Below, piece by piece: positions 34,715-41,465 of a DNA stretch of 64,000 bases. Source of the DNA: AG25 sp035604455 (GTDB lineage: Bacteria; Gemmatimonadota; Gemmatimonadetes; Gemmatimonadales; GWC2-71-9); NCBI GenBank assembly GCA_035604455.1, contig DATNIM010000009.1, forward strand, positions 62,001-126,000. The letters run 5' to 3'. A program made the position numbers and the translations under genes. Position 1 is the first letter of the stretch. Each line of letters starts with the position of its first letter. Under the pieces are notes generated by a model. The model searched no databases and had not been told where the DNA came from. It was given only the letters and a program-made list of their open reading frames with translations.

Positions 34715-35311
34715 ATGGGCCCCGACGCGATCTACCAGCTGCTCCGGAACCTCACGTCGCCGGTGGTCGCCATCACGTCGCTCCGAGACCCGAAGCGCAA
34801 CGGTCTCATTACGGACAGCGCCCTTCGGGCGTCGATCGTCCCCGCAGTGCCGCGCGTCGTGATCTTCATTCACAAGTTCAACTTGAGCCACGACCTGATC
34901 TTCGACACGGGGCGCTTCGTGCTCCACCTCTTACGCGAAGACCAGATGGACATCGTCCACCGGCTCGGGTTCGTGAGCGGCCGGACGCGCGACAAGCTGG
35001 CCGACATTCCTCATCGGCTAGGCGAGCTCGGAGCGCCGGTGCTCGAGGAGTGTTACGCGCACTTCGAGTGCGCCGTCGTCAACGCCATGGACGCCGGAAG
35101 CTCGACGTGTTTTCTCGGCGATGTCAGGGCGGTCGGGCACGGCGCGGGCACGAAGCCGCGGGGGCTCGTGATGACGGCTGCATATTTCCGGGCGAACATG
35201 CCGGTCGAGTGGCGAGCCGAGTATGAGGAACACTTGGGCGCGGCGCAGCGGCGAGCAGCCGAGCAGGCGCGCGACCTACGGCCCCTCACGTGGCGCGGCC
35301 TCAAGACCTGA
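34715..35311 (+). CDS. Flavin reductase-like FMN-binding protein
   Basis: 198 residues with the split-barrel flavin-binding pattern: SPVVAITSLRDPKRNGLITDSALRASIVP, then VFIHKFNLSHDLIF and FVLHLLREDQMDIVHRLGF. Such proteins reduce flavin or bind FMN/heme; the specific activity cannot be assigned. The ATG follows an AT-rich stretch without Shine-Dalgarno, again suggesting a leaderless start. It is one of few plus-strand genes here and is followed by a small membrane protein. Confidence 0.78.
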   Translation: MGPDAIYQLLRNLTSPVVAITSLRDPKRNGLITDSALRASIVPAVPRVVIFIHKFNLSHDLIFDTGRFVLHLLREDQMDIVHRLGFVSGRTRDKLADIPHRLGELGAPVLEECYAHFECAVVNAMDAGSSTCFLGDVRAVGHGAGTKPRGLVMTAAYFRANMPVEWRAEYEEHLGAAQRRAAEQARDLRPLTWRGLKT

Positions 35312-35354
35312 CGATGACCCACGCCCCGCGCTCGCCCGCGGCGAGAGGCGCCGC

Positions 35355-35552
35355 GTGACGAAACTGCTCGCCTTCCTCGTCGCCACCGGCGGTGGCTGGA
35401 TCGGCTGGGCGCTCGGTGCCCGGGTAGGGATCATGACGGCTTTCATTCTCAGCATGGTGGGAACGAGCGTCGGGATCCTCGGCGGGCGGCCGCGCGGCCG
35501 TCCTCAGCTAGGCCGCCCGGAAGGCGGGCCAGCCTCAAAATCCCGAGGTTAG
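35355..35552 (+). CDS. Small two-helix membrane protein
   Basis: 65 residues from a GTG preceded by GAGAGG at suitable spacing. The segments KLLAFLVATGGGWIGWALGA and IMTAFILSMVGTSVGILGG are Gly-rich membrane helices resembling small hypothetical membrane proteins found across GC-rich phyla. A basic/Gly tail follows. The stop overlaps the convergent msrA stop by 4 nt. Confidence 0.65.
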   Translation: MTKLLAFLVATGGGWIGWALGARVGIMTAFILSMVGTSVGILGGRPRGRPQLGRPEGGPASKSRG

Positions 35553-36178
35553 TCTTGGTGCCAGGCCTCCCAATAGAGCGCCGGGAAGTCCCGCTTGAGA
35601 TTCTTCACCTTCGGCGCGTCGTTGTAGACGATGTAGGGCGCGTTCGGGTGCCGCTGCATGTAGTGCTGGTGATACCCTTCGGCCGGGTAGAACGCTCCCA
35701 ACGAGTCAACCTCCGTCACGATGGGCGCCCCGTACACCTTGCGGCTCGTGAGGTCTGCGATGAAGGCAGACGCCGCGCGATGCTGCACGCTGTCGCGGTA
35801 GAAGACGATCGAGCGGTATTGCGTCCCGACGTCCGGCCCCTGTCGGTTCAGCTCGGTCGGATCCAGGGCCACAGCGAAGAACACCTGGAGAAGTTGCTCG
35901 TAGGAAACCTGCGACGGGTCGTAGACCACGCGGACCGATTCCGCGTGCCCCGTCGTGCCGCTCGACACCCGCTCATAGGAGGGGTTCTGCACTGAACCAC
36001 CCGCGTATCCCGGCGTCGCAGACGTCACGCCCTTCACGTGCTCGAACACCCCTTCAATCCCCCAGAAGCACCCGCCGGCGAACGCCGCCGTATCGGCGGG
36101 GCTTTGGGCAAGGACGCGGCTCCCGAGACCGAGCGATGCTAGAGTGACGAATCCGAAACCACGAAGTAGTGTATTCAT
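35549..36178 (-). CDS. msrA: Exported peptide methionine sulfoxide reductase MsrA
   Basis: The active-site GCFWGIEGVFEHVKGV and TPGYAGGSVQNPSYERVSSG are diagnostic of MsrA, with the GYHQHYMQRHP region near the end. A signal peptide (FGFVTLASLGLGSRVLAQ) predicts export, so it repairs oxidised Met in periplasmic or secreted proteins. Only the GCFWG Cys is visible among the usual redox Cys; resolving Cys in the C-terminal tail are absent, implying a thioredoxin-like or one-Cys mechanism. GGAGAG precedes the ATG. No msrB in the window. Confidence 0.93.
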   Translation of the reverse strand: MNTLLRGFGFVTLASLGLGSRVLAQSPADTAAFAGGCFWGIEGVFEHVKGVTSATPGYAGGSVQNPSYERVSSGTTGHAESVRVVYDPSQVSYEQLLQVFFAVALDPTELNRQGPDVGTQYRSIVFYRDSVQHRAASAFIADLTSRKVYGAPIVTEVDSLGAFYPAEGYHQHYMQRHPNAPYIVYNDAPKVKNLKRDFPALYWEAWHQD

Positions 36179-36201
36179 ATCTCTCCAAACACCCCGGGGG
36201 G

Positions 36202-36255
36202 CGGAGCGAGTTCCGCGGCTGTGCTCGCATGACAGCCGCCGCGCTCCGACGGAAC
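36202..36255. promoter_or_regulatory. Structured intergenic element with interlocking inverted repeats
   Basis: Between divergent msrA and the lipoprotein gene: CGGAGCG (36202), GTTCCG (36210), CGGCTGT (36216), ACAGCCG (36232), CGCTCCG (36242), CGGAAC (36250). The central pair forms a 7-bp stem with a 9-nt loop. The outer pairs interlock, so they either make a pseudoknot or two alternative folds. It could be an operator or a 5'-UTR switch on either strand. Confidence 0.5.
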
Positions 36256-36281
36256 CGGGGGCAGCGTGGGTGTCATCGAGT

Positions 36282-36767
36282 ATGAAAAAGACTCTCATTC
36301 TTCTTCTCTCCCTGGGCGGCTGCTTGACGCCCGTACACCCTGACGTGGCGCTCGAGCCGGGCGTGTCGCTCAAAGGCTATCGCGTTTTTGTAGTCGAGCC
36401 GGTGGCCGATCGCACCGGCGCCCCGTTTGATTTGAACGTCACGGATTCCCTGCGCGCACAGCTCGGGGACCGGCTTCGGTCTCACGGGCTGACGGTGGTC
36501 GCGAAGATCCCCGAGGACACGACGAGCGGCGTGCTCGTCATCCGGAGCACCCTCGAGGCGTTCCGGGGAATGTCGATTCAGATGGAGCTCCCGGGCCCGG
36601 GCGGATCGGACACGATGTGCCGGTTGCGGAGCGAGCTGCGGGACGCTCGAACGGGTCGGCATCTCGGTGAGATCATCGCCTCGGACATGGGGGGCCGTCG
36701 GCCGATGATCGTGCTCAACGAGTGCGCCCACGATACGGGGGACGAGATCTACCGGCAGCAGCGGTGA
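36282..36767 (+). CDS. Lipoprotein, DUF4410-like
   Basis: MKKTLILLLSLGGC gives a lipobox (LGGC), so the mature protein is a lipoprotein. The 161-residue precursor continues GYRVFVVEPVADRTGAPFD and LRAQLGDRLRSHGLTVV, resembling DUF4410-type outer-membrane lipoproteins that share a CsgG/TolB-like N-terminal fold. Three Cys in the mature part. Its start follows the structured element at 36202-36255. Function unknown. Confidence 0.72.
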   Translation: MKKTLILLLSLGGCLTPVHPDVALEPGVSLKGYRVFVVEPVADRTGAPFDLNVTDSLRAQLGDRLRSHGLTVVAKIPEDTTSGVLVIRSTLEAFRGMSIQMELPGPGGSDTMCRLRSELRDARTGRHLGEIIASDMGGRRPMIVLNECAHDTGDEIYRQQR

Positions 36768-36777
36768 GTCTCCGCGG

Positions 36778-37008
36778 CTACGGCGCCCGGCCCTGGTATT
36801 TGTCGGCGGCCTTCTCGATCGCGCGAACGAGGCGCGTCGCGAGCCATAGGACGTAAATCACCACAACCAGGCAGACCAGGCCGCCCACCACGCCCCGCCC
36901 GTGGTGGCGTCGGTGCATGGCCCAGTTGGGGGCGGGCGTGCTAGCGGTGTCGACGCCGCCCGCGATGACGGCGGGCATGACGGCGTTCAGCGATCCTTTA
37001 GTAGGCAT
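36778..37008 (-). CDS. Small membrane protein, hypothetical
   Basis: 76 residues: a His/Arg-rich stretch (MHRRHHGRG) followed by one strong membrane helix (GGLVCLVVVIYVLWLAT) and a basic tail. GAGGAG lies about 12 nt before the ATG, supporting translation. Converges with the lipoprotein gene at 36282-36767, 10 nt apart. No family recognised. Confidence 0.5.
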   Translation of the reverse strand: MPTKGSLNAVMPAVIAGGVDTASTPAPNWAMHRRHHGRGVVGGLVCLVVVIYVLWLATRLVRAIEKAADKYQGRAP

Positions 37009-37033
37009 GCGCCTCAGCTCCTCTCGCCCGGGT

Positions 37034-37405
37034 CTAGTGCCGACCGCACGCGGCCGCGACTCGCGTGGTGTCTGACGGAATGTAGATCGCGATCGCGCGC
37101 CCGCTGTTCAAGCTCGTGCTCTCGCTCGAAAGGTTCCCGAGCAACAGGATCACCCCGTTCGCGCCGAGCTTGGCGGCGGTGTTGCGTTGAGATTGAAAAA
37201 TCGCGTCTTCATCCGGGAACAGGAAAGATCCCCGCGAGCTCAGGGTCGCGATCCGTGTGTACTGCTTGTGTATCTGCGTGGAGTCCGGGTACACCGCCAC
37301 GCCGGCCGGGCAAATGGGCGGGAGTGGCGTCGAATCAAACGAGCGGACGACGTGCGTCGATGCGCAACTGGCAGCGGCGAGGGCTATCAAGAACGTCCAG
37401 CGCAT
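37034..37405 (-). CDS. Lipoprotein, hypothetical
   Basis: MRWTFLIALAAASCAS is a lipoprotein signal (AASC lipobox) and AGGAGG sits 7 nt before the ATG, a strong Shine-Dalgarno for this genome. The 123-residue precursor has CPAGVAVYPDSTQIHKQYTRIATLSSRG, a pattern common in small outer-membrane lipoproteins, then AAKLGANGVILLLGN. Two further Cys (one in CPAG, one in AACG). Role unknown. Confidence 0.7.
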   Translation of the reverse strand: MRWTFLIALAAASCASTHVVRSFDSTPLPPICPAGVAVYPDSTQIHKQYTRIATLSSRGSFLFPDEDAIFQSQRNTAAKLGANGVILLLGNLSSESTSLNSGRAIAIYIPSDTTRVAAACGRH

Positions 37406-37526
37406 CAAATGCCTCCTGAGGAAGGCTGGCGAACAACGTACGCGCCGTCGCCAACGAGGGAAGGGTCGGCACGGTCGCCTCGGCCGAGGGGCAAACGCAC
37501 CCGACGGCGTCTGTAGTGTTCTCCAA

Positions 37527-37598
37527 TAGCGGGGGTGGGATTTGAACCCACGACCAACGGCTTATGAGTCCGCTGCTCTACCACTGAGCTACCCCGCC
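37527..37598 (-). tRNA. tRNA-Met(CAT), elongator type
   Basis: Acceptor GGCGGGG pairs with CCCCGCT (first pair G-U), D-arm TAGCTCAGTGGTAGAGC, anticodon loop ACTCATAAG (CAT), T-arm GTGGGTTCAAATCCCAC. CCA is not encoded. The GGCGGGG start and lack of initiator features favour elongator tRNA-Met. A tRNA-Ile2 (lysidine-modified CAT, substrate of the TilS at 33351) is the alternative. Confidence 0.9.
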
Positions 37599-37926
37599 CT
37601 GCGGCGACGCCCTCGCGCGCCCACCGAGTGACTCTAATGTACCGCGTGAGGACGACCGGGAGCGAGCTGCCCGGCGTCGCTCCACTCAGCTCGGCCGGGC
37701 CGGGCGTTCGCTGTCCAAGGTGCTCATCGCGGGTGTCGTAAAGGGTGCCCGCTACGGGCATCGCGGCGACGATTCCGTCGCGATGCTCTCGCGCTCGGCC
37801 CGTACGTGCCCGACCTCCCCATCCATCCGAGGCCGAGCGTCGAGACGAGGGGACCCGACGCGCCGAGGCGTGGCGTCTGCAAGCGTTCTCTCTCCGGACT
37901 GCGGCGCGGGGTGCCCCGCGGCTAGC
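37599..37926. other. Non-coding stretch between tRNA-Met and grdA
   Basis: About 330 bp without a supported gene. The open frames that cross it are GC-driven and lack starts, Shine-Dalgarno sequences or recognisable protein. It holds a possible -10 for tRNA-Met (TACATT on the minus strand, 37636-37641) and the grd operon hairpin at 37905-37920. Confidence 0.6.
37905..37920 (-). terminator. GC hairpin after grdA
   Basis: Seven nt past the grdA stop, minus-strand CGCGGGG and CCCCGCG form a perfect 7-bp stem around a CA loop. No T-run follows, but position and strength fit the 3' end of the grd transcript. Confidence 0.55.
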
Positions 37927-38397
37927 CTACGCCGACGCGCCGCGCGCGCGCATGGCAGCCACGGCGGCGGTGAGCCCGCCGGGGTCCAGCACGTCGCACA
38001 TCACGCCGATTTGCTCGTCCCAAACCGTGGCCGGGATTTGCTCCCGGATCGCCGGTTCGAGTATGTGAAAGACGGCGAGCCCTAACTGGGCTCCGGCCAA
38101 TGGACCTGCGTATGACGGATCACCGAGCACGACCGTTTCCGCCGCGATCTCGGCACTCTCCGGATCAGGCGCGCCAAGCAGAACGAGGAGCTTGCCCGCG
38201 CCGTGCTGGGCCGCCAGGCTACGAATTGCCTCCTGGCTCTGCACGTCCATGGCTCCCGACGCCGTTCAGACGAAGCACTCCGTGGCGATGAACGCGACCG
38301 AGGCGCCGGCCGCCGTCGCACACGCGGCGATGGCGGGGCCTGAAATGCCGTCTCGTTCGCCGAGTGCGATGATCAGCCTGTCGGCTAGCTTGGCCAC
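37927..38397 (-). CDS. grdA: Selenoprotein A of glycine/sarcosine/betaine reductase (UGA = Sec)
   Basis: Read through one in-frame UGA (38266-38268), the gene gives 156 residues with selenocysteine at position 44, the position known for clostridial GrdA. The context is TECFV-U-TASGAMDVQ, next to the family pattern CFVUTAAGAMD. Other signatures: LGERDGISGPAIAACATAAGASV before, and LLVLLGAPDPESAEIAAETVVLGDPSYAGPLAG after. GrdA carries the carboxymethyl-selenoether from protein B to protein C and is re-reduced by thioredoxin. GTG start overlaps the trx stop (TAGTG). Both halves would look like unrelated small ORFs if UGA were read as stop. Confidence 0.93.
38243..38262 (-). promoter_or_regulatory. 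Possible weak SECIS hairpin after the grdA UGA
   Basis: Starting 4 nt after the UGA, GCGTC pairs with GACGT around a 10-nt loop. The loop lacks the GGU expected by SelB and the stem is only 5 bp with a G-U end, so this is much less convincing than the grdB element. Confidence 0.3.
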
Positions 38398-38744
38398 TAG
38401 CGTACCTCCCCTTGGGCGAGTGTGTCGAGCGACGCGTCCAGCCACTCTGTGAGACGCGCCGCCGTGAGATCCGGAGCCGCGAGGCGACCGATCTCGCGAC
38501 CGTCCTGAAACAACAGGAACGCGGGCAACCCCATAACGCGCAGCTCCATGCACAACCGCCGCGCCTTCGAGCTGTCCAGCTTCACCGCGCGGACGTCCGA
38601 CCGCGCGGCGGCGAGCCGTTCCACATCGGGCATCAACGCGAGGCACGGCCCGCACTGCGGTCCCCAAACGTCCACCAGGACCACGCCCTCGGCCACGAGC
38701 TCCCGAAAGTTCTCCTTCGTCGCTTCCGCCAACCCTGCTGTCAC
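38397..38744 (-). CDS. trxA: Grd-operon thioredoxin
   Basis: 115 residues with active site WGPQCGPC and the thioredoxin core (VLVDVWG, LPAFLLFQDGREIGRL). CLALMPDVERL after the active site resembles the dedicated thioredoxins found inside clostridial grd operons, which also have ALMPDVE and a non-standard WG-x2-C-x2-C. It should reduce the oxidised selenoprotein A. Two GTG starts exist (38750, 38744); the second has GGAGG at 6-nt spacing. No thioredoxin reductase gene lies alongside, unlike clostridial operons. Confidence 0.9.
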   Translation of the reverse strand: MTAGLAEATKENFRELVAEGVVLVDVWGPQCGPCLALMPDVERLAAARSDVRAVKLDSSKARRLCMELRVMGLPAFLLFQDGREIGRLAAPDLTAARLTEWLDASLDTLAQGEVR

Positions 38745-38746
38745 GA

Positions 38747-40162
38747 TCACCCTCCTCGTGCATTCCGCTCGAGCAACAGGGACATGCCGTCCGACAGTTG
38801 ACACATGCGGCCCAGAAACAGACTCCCCTTGGCGATCAGCATGACCCGCTCGGCGCCGCCGCTCGTCAGGCGTCGCAGGGCATGCGGAAGATAGCAGAGG
38901 GCGGACGCGAGATGCCCCTGGGTCGGGGCGAAACCGGGCATGCCACGACCCCGCACGAACTGGTCGAGCTCGTCGCGCGCGATGTCCCCCCGGCGCACGG
39001 CGAGTGCGGCAAGCGTGCGGTAATTGCGATCCGGCACGTCGCCCGCCCCTGCGGTTTCCGTGATCTCCGGATTGTGCAGCTCGGTCGCGTAGTCGTCCAC
39101 GGCGGTCAGGGGCAGACCGAGGCCTTCGAGCGGTTCCACGGCCAGGGCGGTCATGATCTGGGGGTTCGACCCGCCCGCGGCGACCCGGTGTCGACCAACC
39201 GCGTCCAGCCGGATCCGCGGAGCGACCCCGTTGTCGGCTTCGACGAGCGCGGCCGCACCGCCGATGACGTCCTCGAGCACCGGCAGGCTGCGGGCGAGGT
39301 GGCCTTGGAACTTCATCCCGAGCTTGGGCAGCGATCCCCCGGCCACGACCGCCACGCGCCGGAACACGCCCGCCGTCACGAGACTGGCCGCTATGACGAG
39401 GGCAGGCACCGGGGCCGCGCAAAAGTCCTTCACATCGGCCCCGGACGCTTGCGTGAGTCCGGCCGCTTGGGCGACCGCCTTGGCAAGGTTCCCGCCGCCG
39501 CGTTGGTAGCGGTCGCCGATCGCTTCCTCCCCGCAGCCGAGCACGTAGTCGATGGATGCCGGGTCGATCTGGTGCCGCTCAAGAAGGGTGAGCAACGCGA
39601 GCGTGGCCGTGGCCTTCCCGGCCAGGTTTTCAAGCAGCACACCCGCGGCGAGCGAGTCGTCCTGATCGTGGGCGCGCTGGATCGCACCCACGGCACGGCC
39701 GCCGGCCGACAGCTCCAGGGCGCCCGGACCGCTGTGCACAGCCGTCGCTTTCGCGAGACGGTCGAGCTGGAGCCGCGACGCGAGGGGATGAGCGCTGAGA
39801 GCGCCCGCCGCCTCGTCCGCGCACTCGCGGGTGAGCGAGAGGAGCCCGAACTCGTCGACGGTCGTGAGCAGCCCGAGAAACTCCACCTCGGGCATGAGCT
39901 CGCCGTCGGGTCCGAAGCGCGACCCGCCGTTCTCGGTGCCCGTCCAGGGCCGCGGCGGGAGCTCGCGCGGATGGATCGCGCCGAGATAGGCCTGGTGGGG
40001 CGCATACCCCACGGCCTCCGCGAACCCGCGCAGGGCGCTTGAGAACGCCCGGTCGACAGCGGGGTCCTTGGGGAGCTCGCGCGCGGGCTTCGAGCCATGG
40101 CGCGCGAGCCCCGGCGTGTGGGCGAGCACTTGGCTCGCCGCCGACACGACCACGCCCCTCAC
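38747..40162 (-). CDS. grdC: Grd complex protein C, beta-subunit-like (KAS-fold) GrdC
   Basis: 471 residues from a GTG one base after the grdB stop. A thiolase/KAS-like fold is indicated by YVLGCGEEAIGDRYQRGG, the Cys of DFCAAPVPALVIAASLV (probable acyl-acceptor), and the C-terminal FAPTQGHLASALCYLPHAL and AKGSLFLGRMCQLSDGMS, which match GrdC. In clostridia GrdC plus GrdD turn the carboxymethyl-selenoether of GrdA into acetyl phosphate. No GrdD (PlsX-like) gene is in this operon or window, so the final acyl transfer must use another protein or give another product. Confidence 0.88.
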   Translation of the reverse strand: MRGVVVSAASQVLAHTPGLARHGSKPARELPKDPAVDRAFSSALRGFAEAVGYAPHQAYLGAIHPRELPPRPWTGTENGGSRFGPDGELMPEVEFLGLLTTVDEFGLLSLTRECADEAAGALSAHPLASRLQLDRLAKATAVHSGPGALELSAGGRAVGAIQRAHDQDDSLAAGVLLENLAGKATATLALLTLLERHQIDPASIDYVLGCGEEAIGDRYQRGGGNLAKAVAQAAGLTQASGADVKDFCAAPVPALVIAASLVTAGVFRRVAVVAGGSLPKLGMKFQGHLARSLPVLEDVIGGAAALVEADNGVAPRIRLDAVGRHRVAAGGSNPQIMTALAVEPLEGLGLPLTAVDDYATELHNPEITETAGAGDVPDRNYRTLAALAVRRGDIARDELDQFVRGRGMPGFAPTQGHLASALCYLPHALRRLTSGGAERVMLIAKGSLFLGRMCQLSDGMSLLLERNARGG

Positions 40163-40163
40163 G

Positions 40164-41465
40164 TCAGGGTGCGGTTGGGCCGGCGAACACGGTCGGCCCC
40201 GTGACGGGTGTGGTAACCGCGCGCAGGGCGCGCTCCAAGAGTTCGCGTCGCCAGGCGCGCTCCTCCGCGGGCGGGAGCGCCGGGTCGCCGCTCGGATAGG
40301 GGATCCCGCGCGTGGGCACAATGCGCGGCGCGCCCACGCGTTCCGCCACCGAGACGAGGTTGCAGAGAAGCGCGGTCGGGATCCCCGCTCGCTCCAGTTC
40401 CTTGGCCAGCGTTGACCCGCAACGCGTTCCGGTTCCTCACGTGGCTGTGAGGATCGCGGCCTGGATCCCCGCGCGCCGGAGCTCCGCGGCCCATTCGACG
40501 CCGAACCGACGCGCCGTCGGCACGGTGGTGCCGTTGCCGGTCGTGGCGAAGTACTCCGTGTGGAGCGCGCCGATCGCCCCTTCGCGCTCGAGGTCGCGGG
40601 CGACGTCGAGCGGCAACAGGCGGTGCGGGTCTTCGTTGGCCCAGGTTGTCGAGAACCCGCCGTGCACCGAGGCGTACTGCCCGCTCGGCGCCGCGGACTT
40701 TCCGGCGATCGAGTACCTGAGCCAGCGCGTGGCCCGCGCGGATTCCAGCCGGTCGGGATTTCCCACCGGTACAAGCCCGCCTTCGGTGAGGAGCGCGACC
40801 GTCGCATGTCCGAGGTCTTCGACCGGCGGTGCCGGGGTCACGCTGTCGAACCGAGGGAGCGGCACCTCGGCGGCGGCCGGGCGTCCCTCTAGTCGCGCTA
40901 GGAGAAGGTCCACCGCGCGGGCGGCGGCCACCCGGTCGCTCCGCACATTTTTCCGCGCCACCTTCCCGATCCGCCCGTCGGCCGCCGTGAGAAGCTCGCC
41001 CGCGAGCCGTCGCCTCGCCGCCCCAGCCAGGCGCTCGAGGGCCTGGCCCATGTCCCGGACGGAGGCGCCGCTCGCGATGACCGCGCCCGCGGGCGCGTCT
41101 TCGAGGCCTGGGTTGTCGGGGTGCATGGCCGCGATCGCCGGGATCCCGGCGGCGGTCGCCGCCGCGACAACTCGCGCGCAAGCGACACCGTAGCGGCCGC
41201 TGCCGAACGCGGGCCCGGCGAGCAAGAGGTCTGGCCGTTCGGCCGCAACCAGGGCGAGGACCGCCGCGATCGCCTCGGGGTTCGCCGCCGCGCGATCGTC
41301 ACCGCAATAGACCGTGGCGACGATCTCGTGTCCCGAGCCTAGGAGCTCCTGGAGCTTGCGCCCGGGGCCGACGGCGCCGCGCTTCACGCCGGGCTCGACG
41401 TTCGCTGCGTCCTCGCCACCGAGCCCGGCGAAGAACTGGTTCAGGTAAAAGACGACCCGGCTCAC
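40164..41465 (-). CDS. grdB: Selenoprotein B (GrdB-type) of glycine/sarcosine/betaine reductase (UGA = Sec)
   Basis: The N-terminus VSRVVFYLNQFFAGLGGED matches GrdB (Y-x-NQFF-x-G-x-GGE), and AGPAFGSGRYGVACARV is the next conserved block. Reading through UGA at 40437-40439 gives ILTAT-U-GTGTRCGSTLAKELERAGIP, aligned with the GrdB active site ST-U-GTCTRCGA. Sec is residue 343 of 433, and the frame stays open to a proper C-terminus at 40164. Protein B binds the amine substrate and its selenolate attacks the alpha carbon. Start is a GTG in a GTGA overlap with grdE after GAGGAGG. Whether it is GrdB, GrdF or GrdH by substrate cannot be decided. Confidence 0.94.
40409..40439 (-). promoter_or_regulatory. 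SECIS-like element of grdB
   Basis: After the UGA (40437-40439) come 11 nt, then GCGTTG, loop CGGGT, CAACGC: a perfect 6-bp stem whose loop contains GGT. In E. coli fdhF the SelB-binding GGU lies about 19-21 nt after UGA; here it is at 20-22. Placement, stem and loop fit a bacterial SECIS. Confidence 0.75.

Noticed and set aside
37720..38085. Plus-strand open frame across the grdA 3' half
   Set aside because: Overlaps the C-terminal half of grdA, which has strong homology when UGA is read as Sec; no Shine-Dalgarno.
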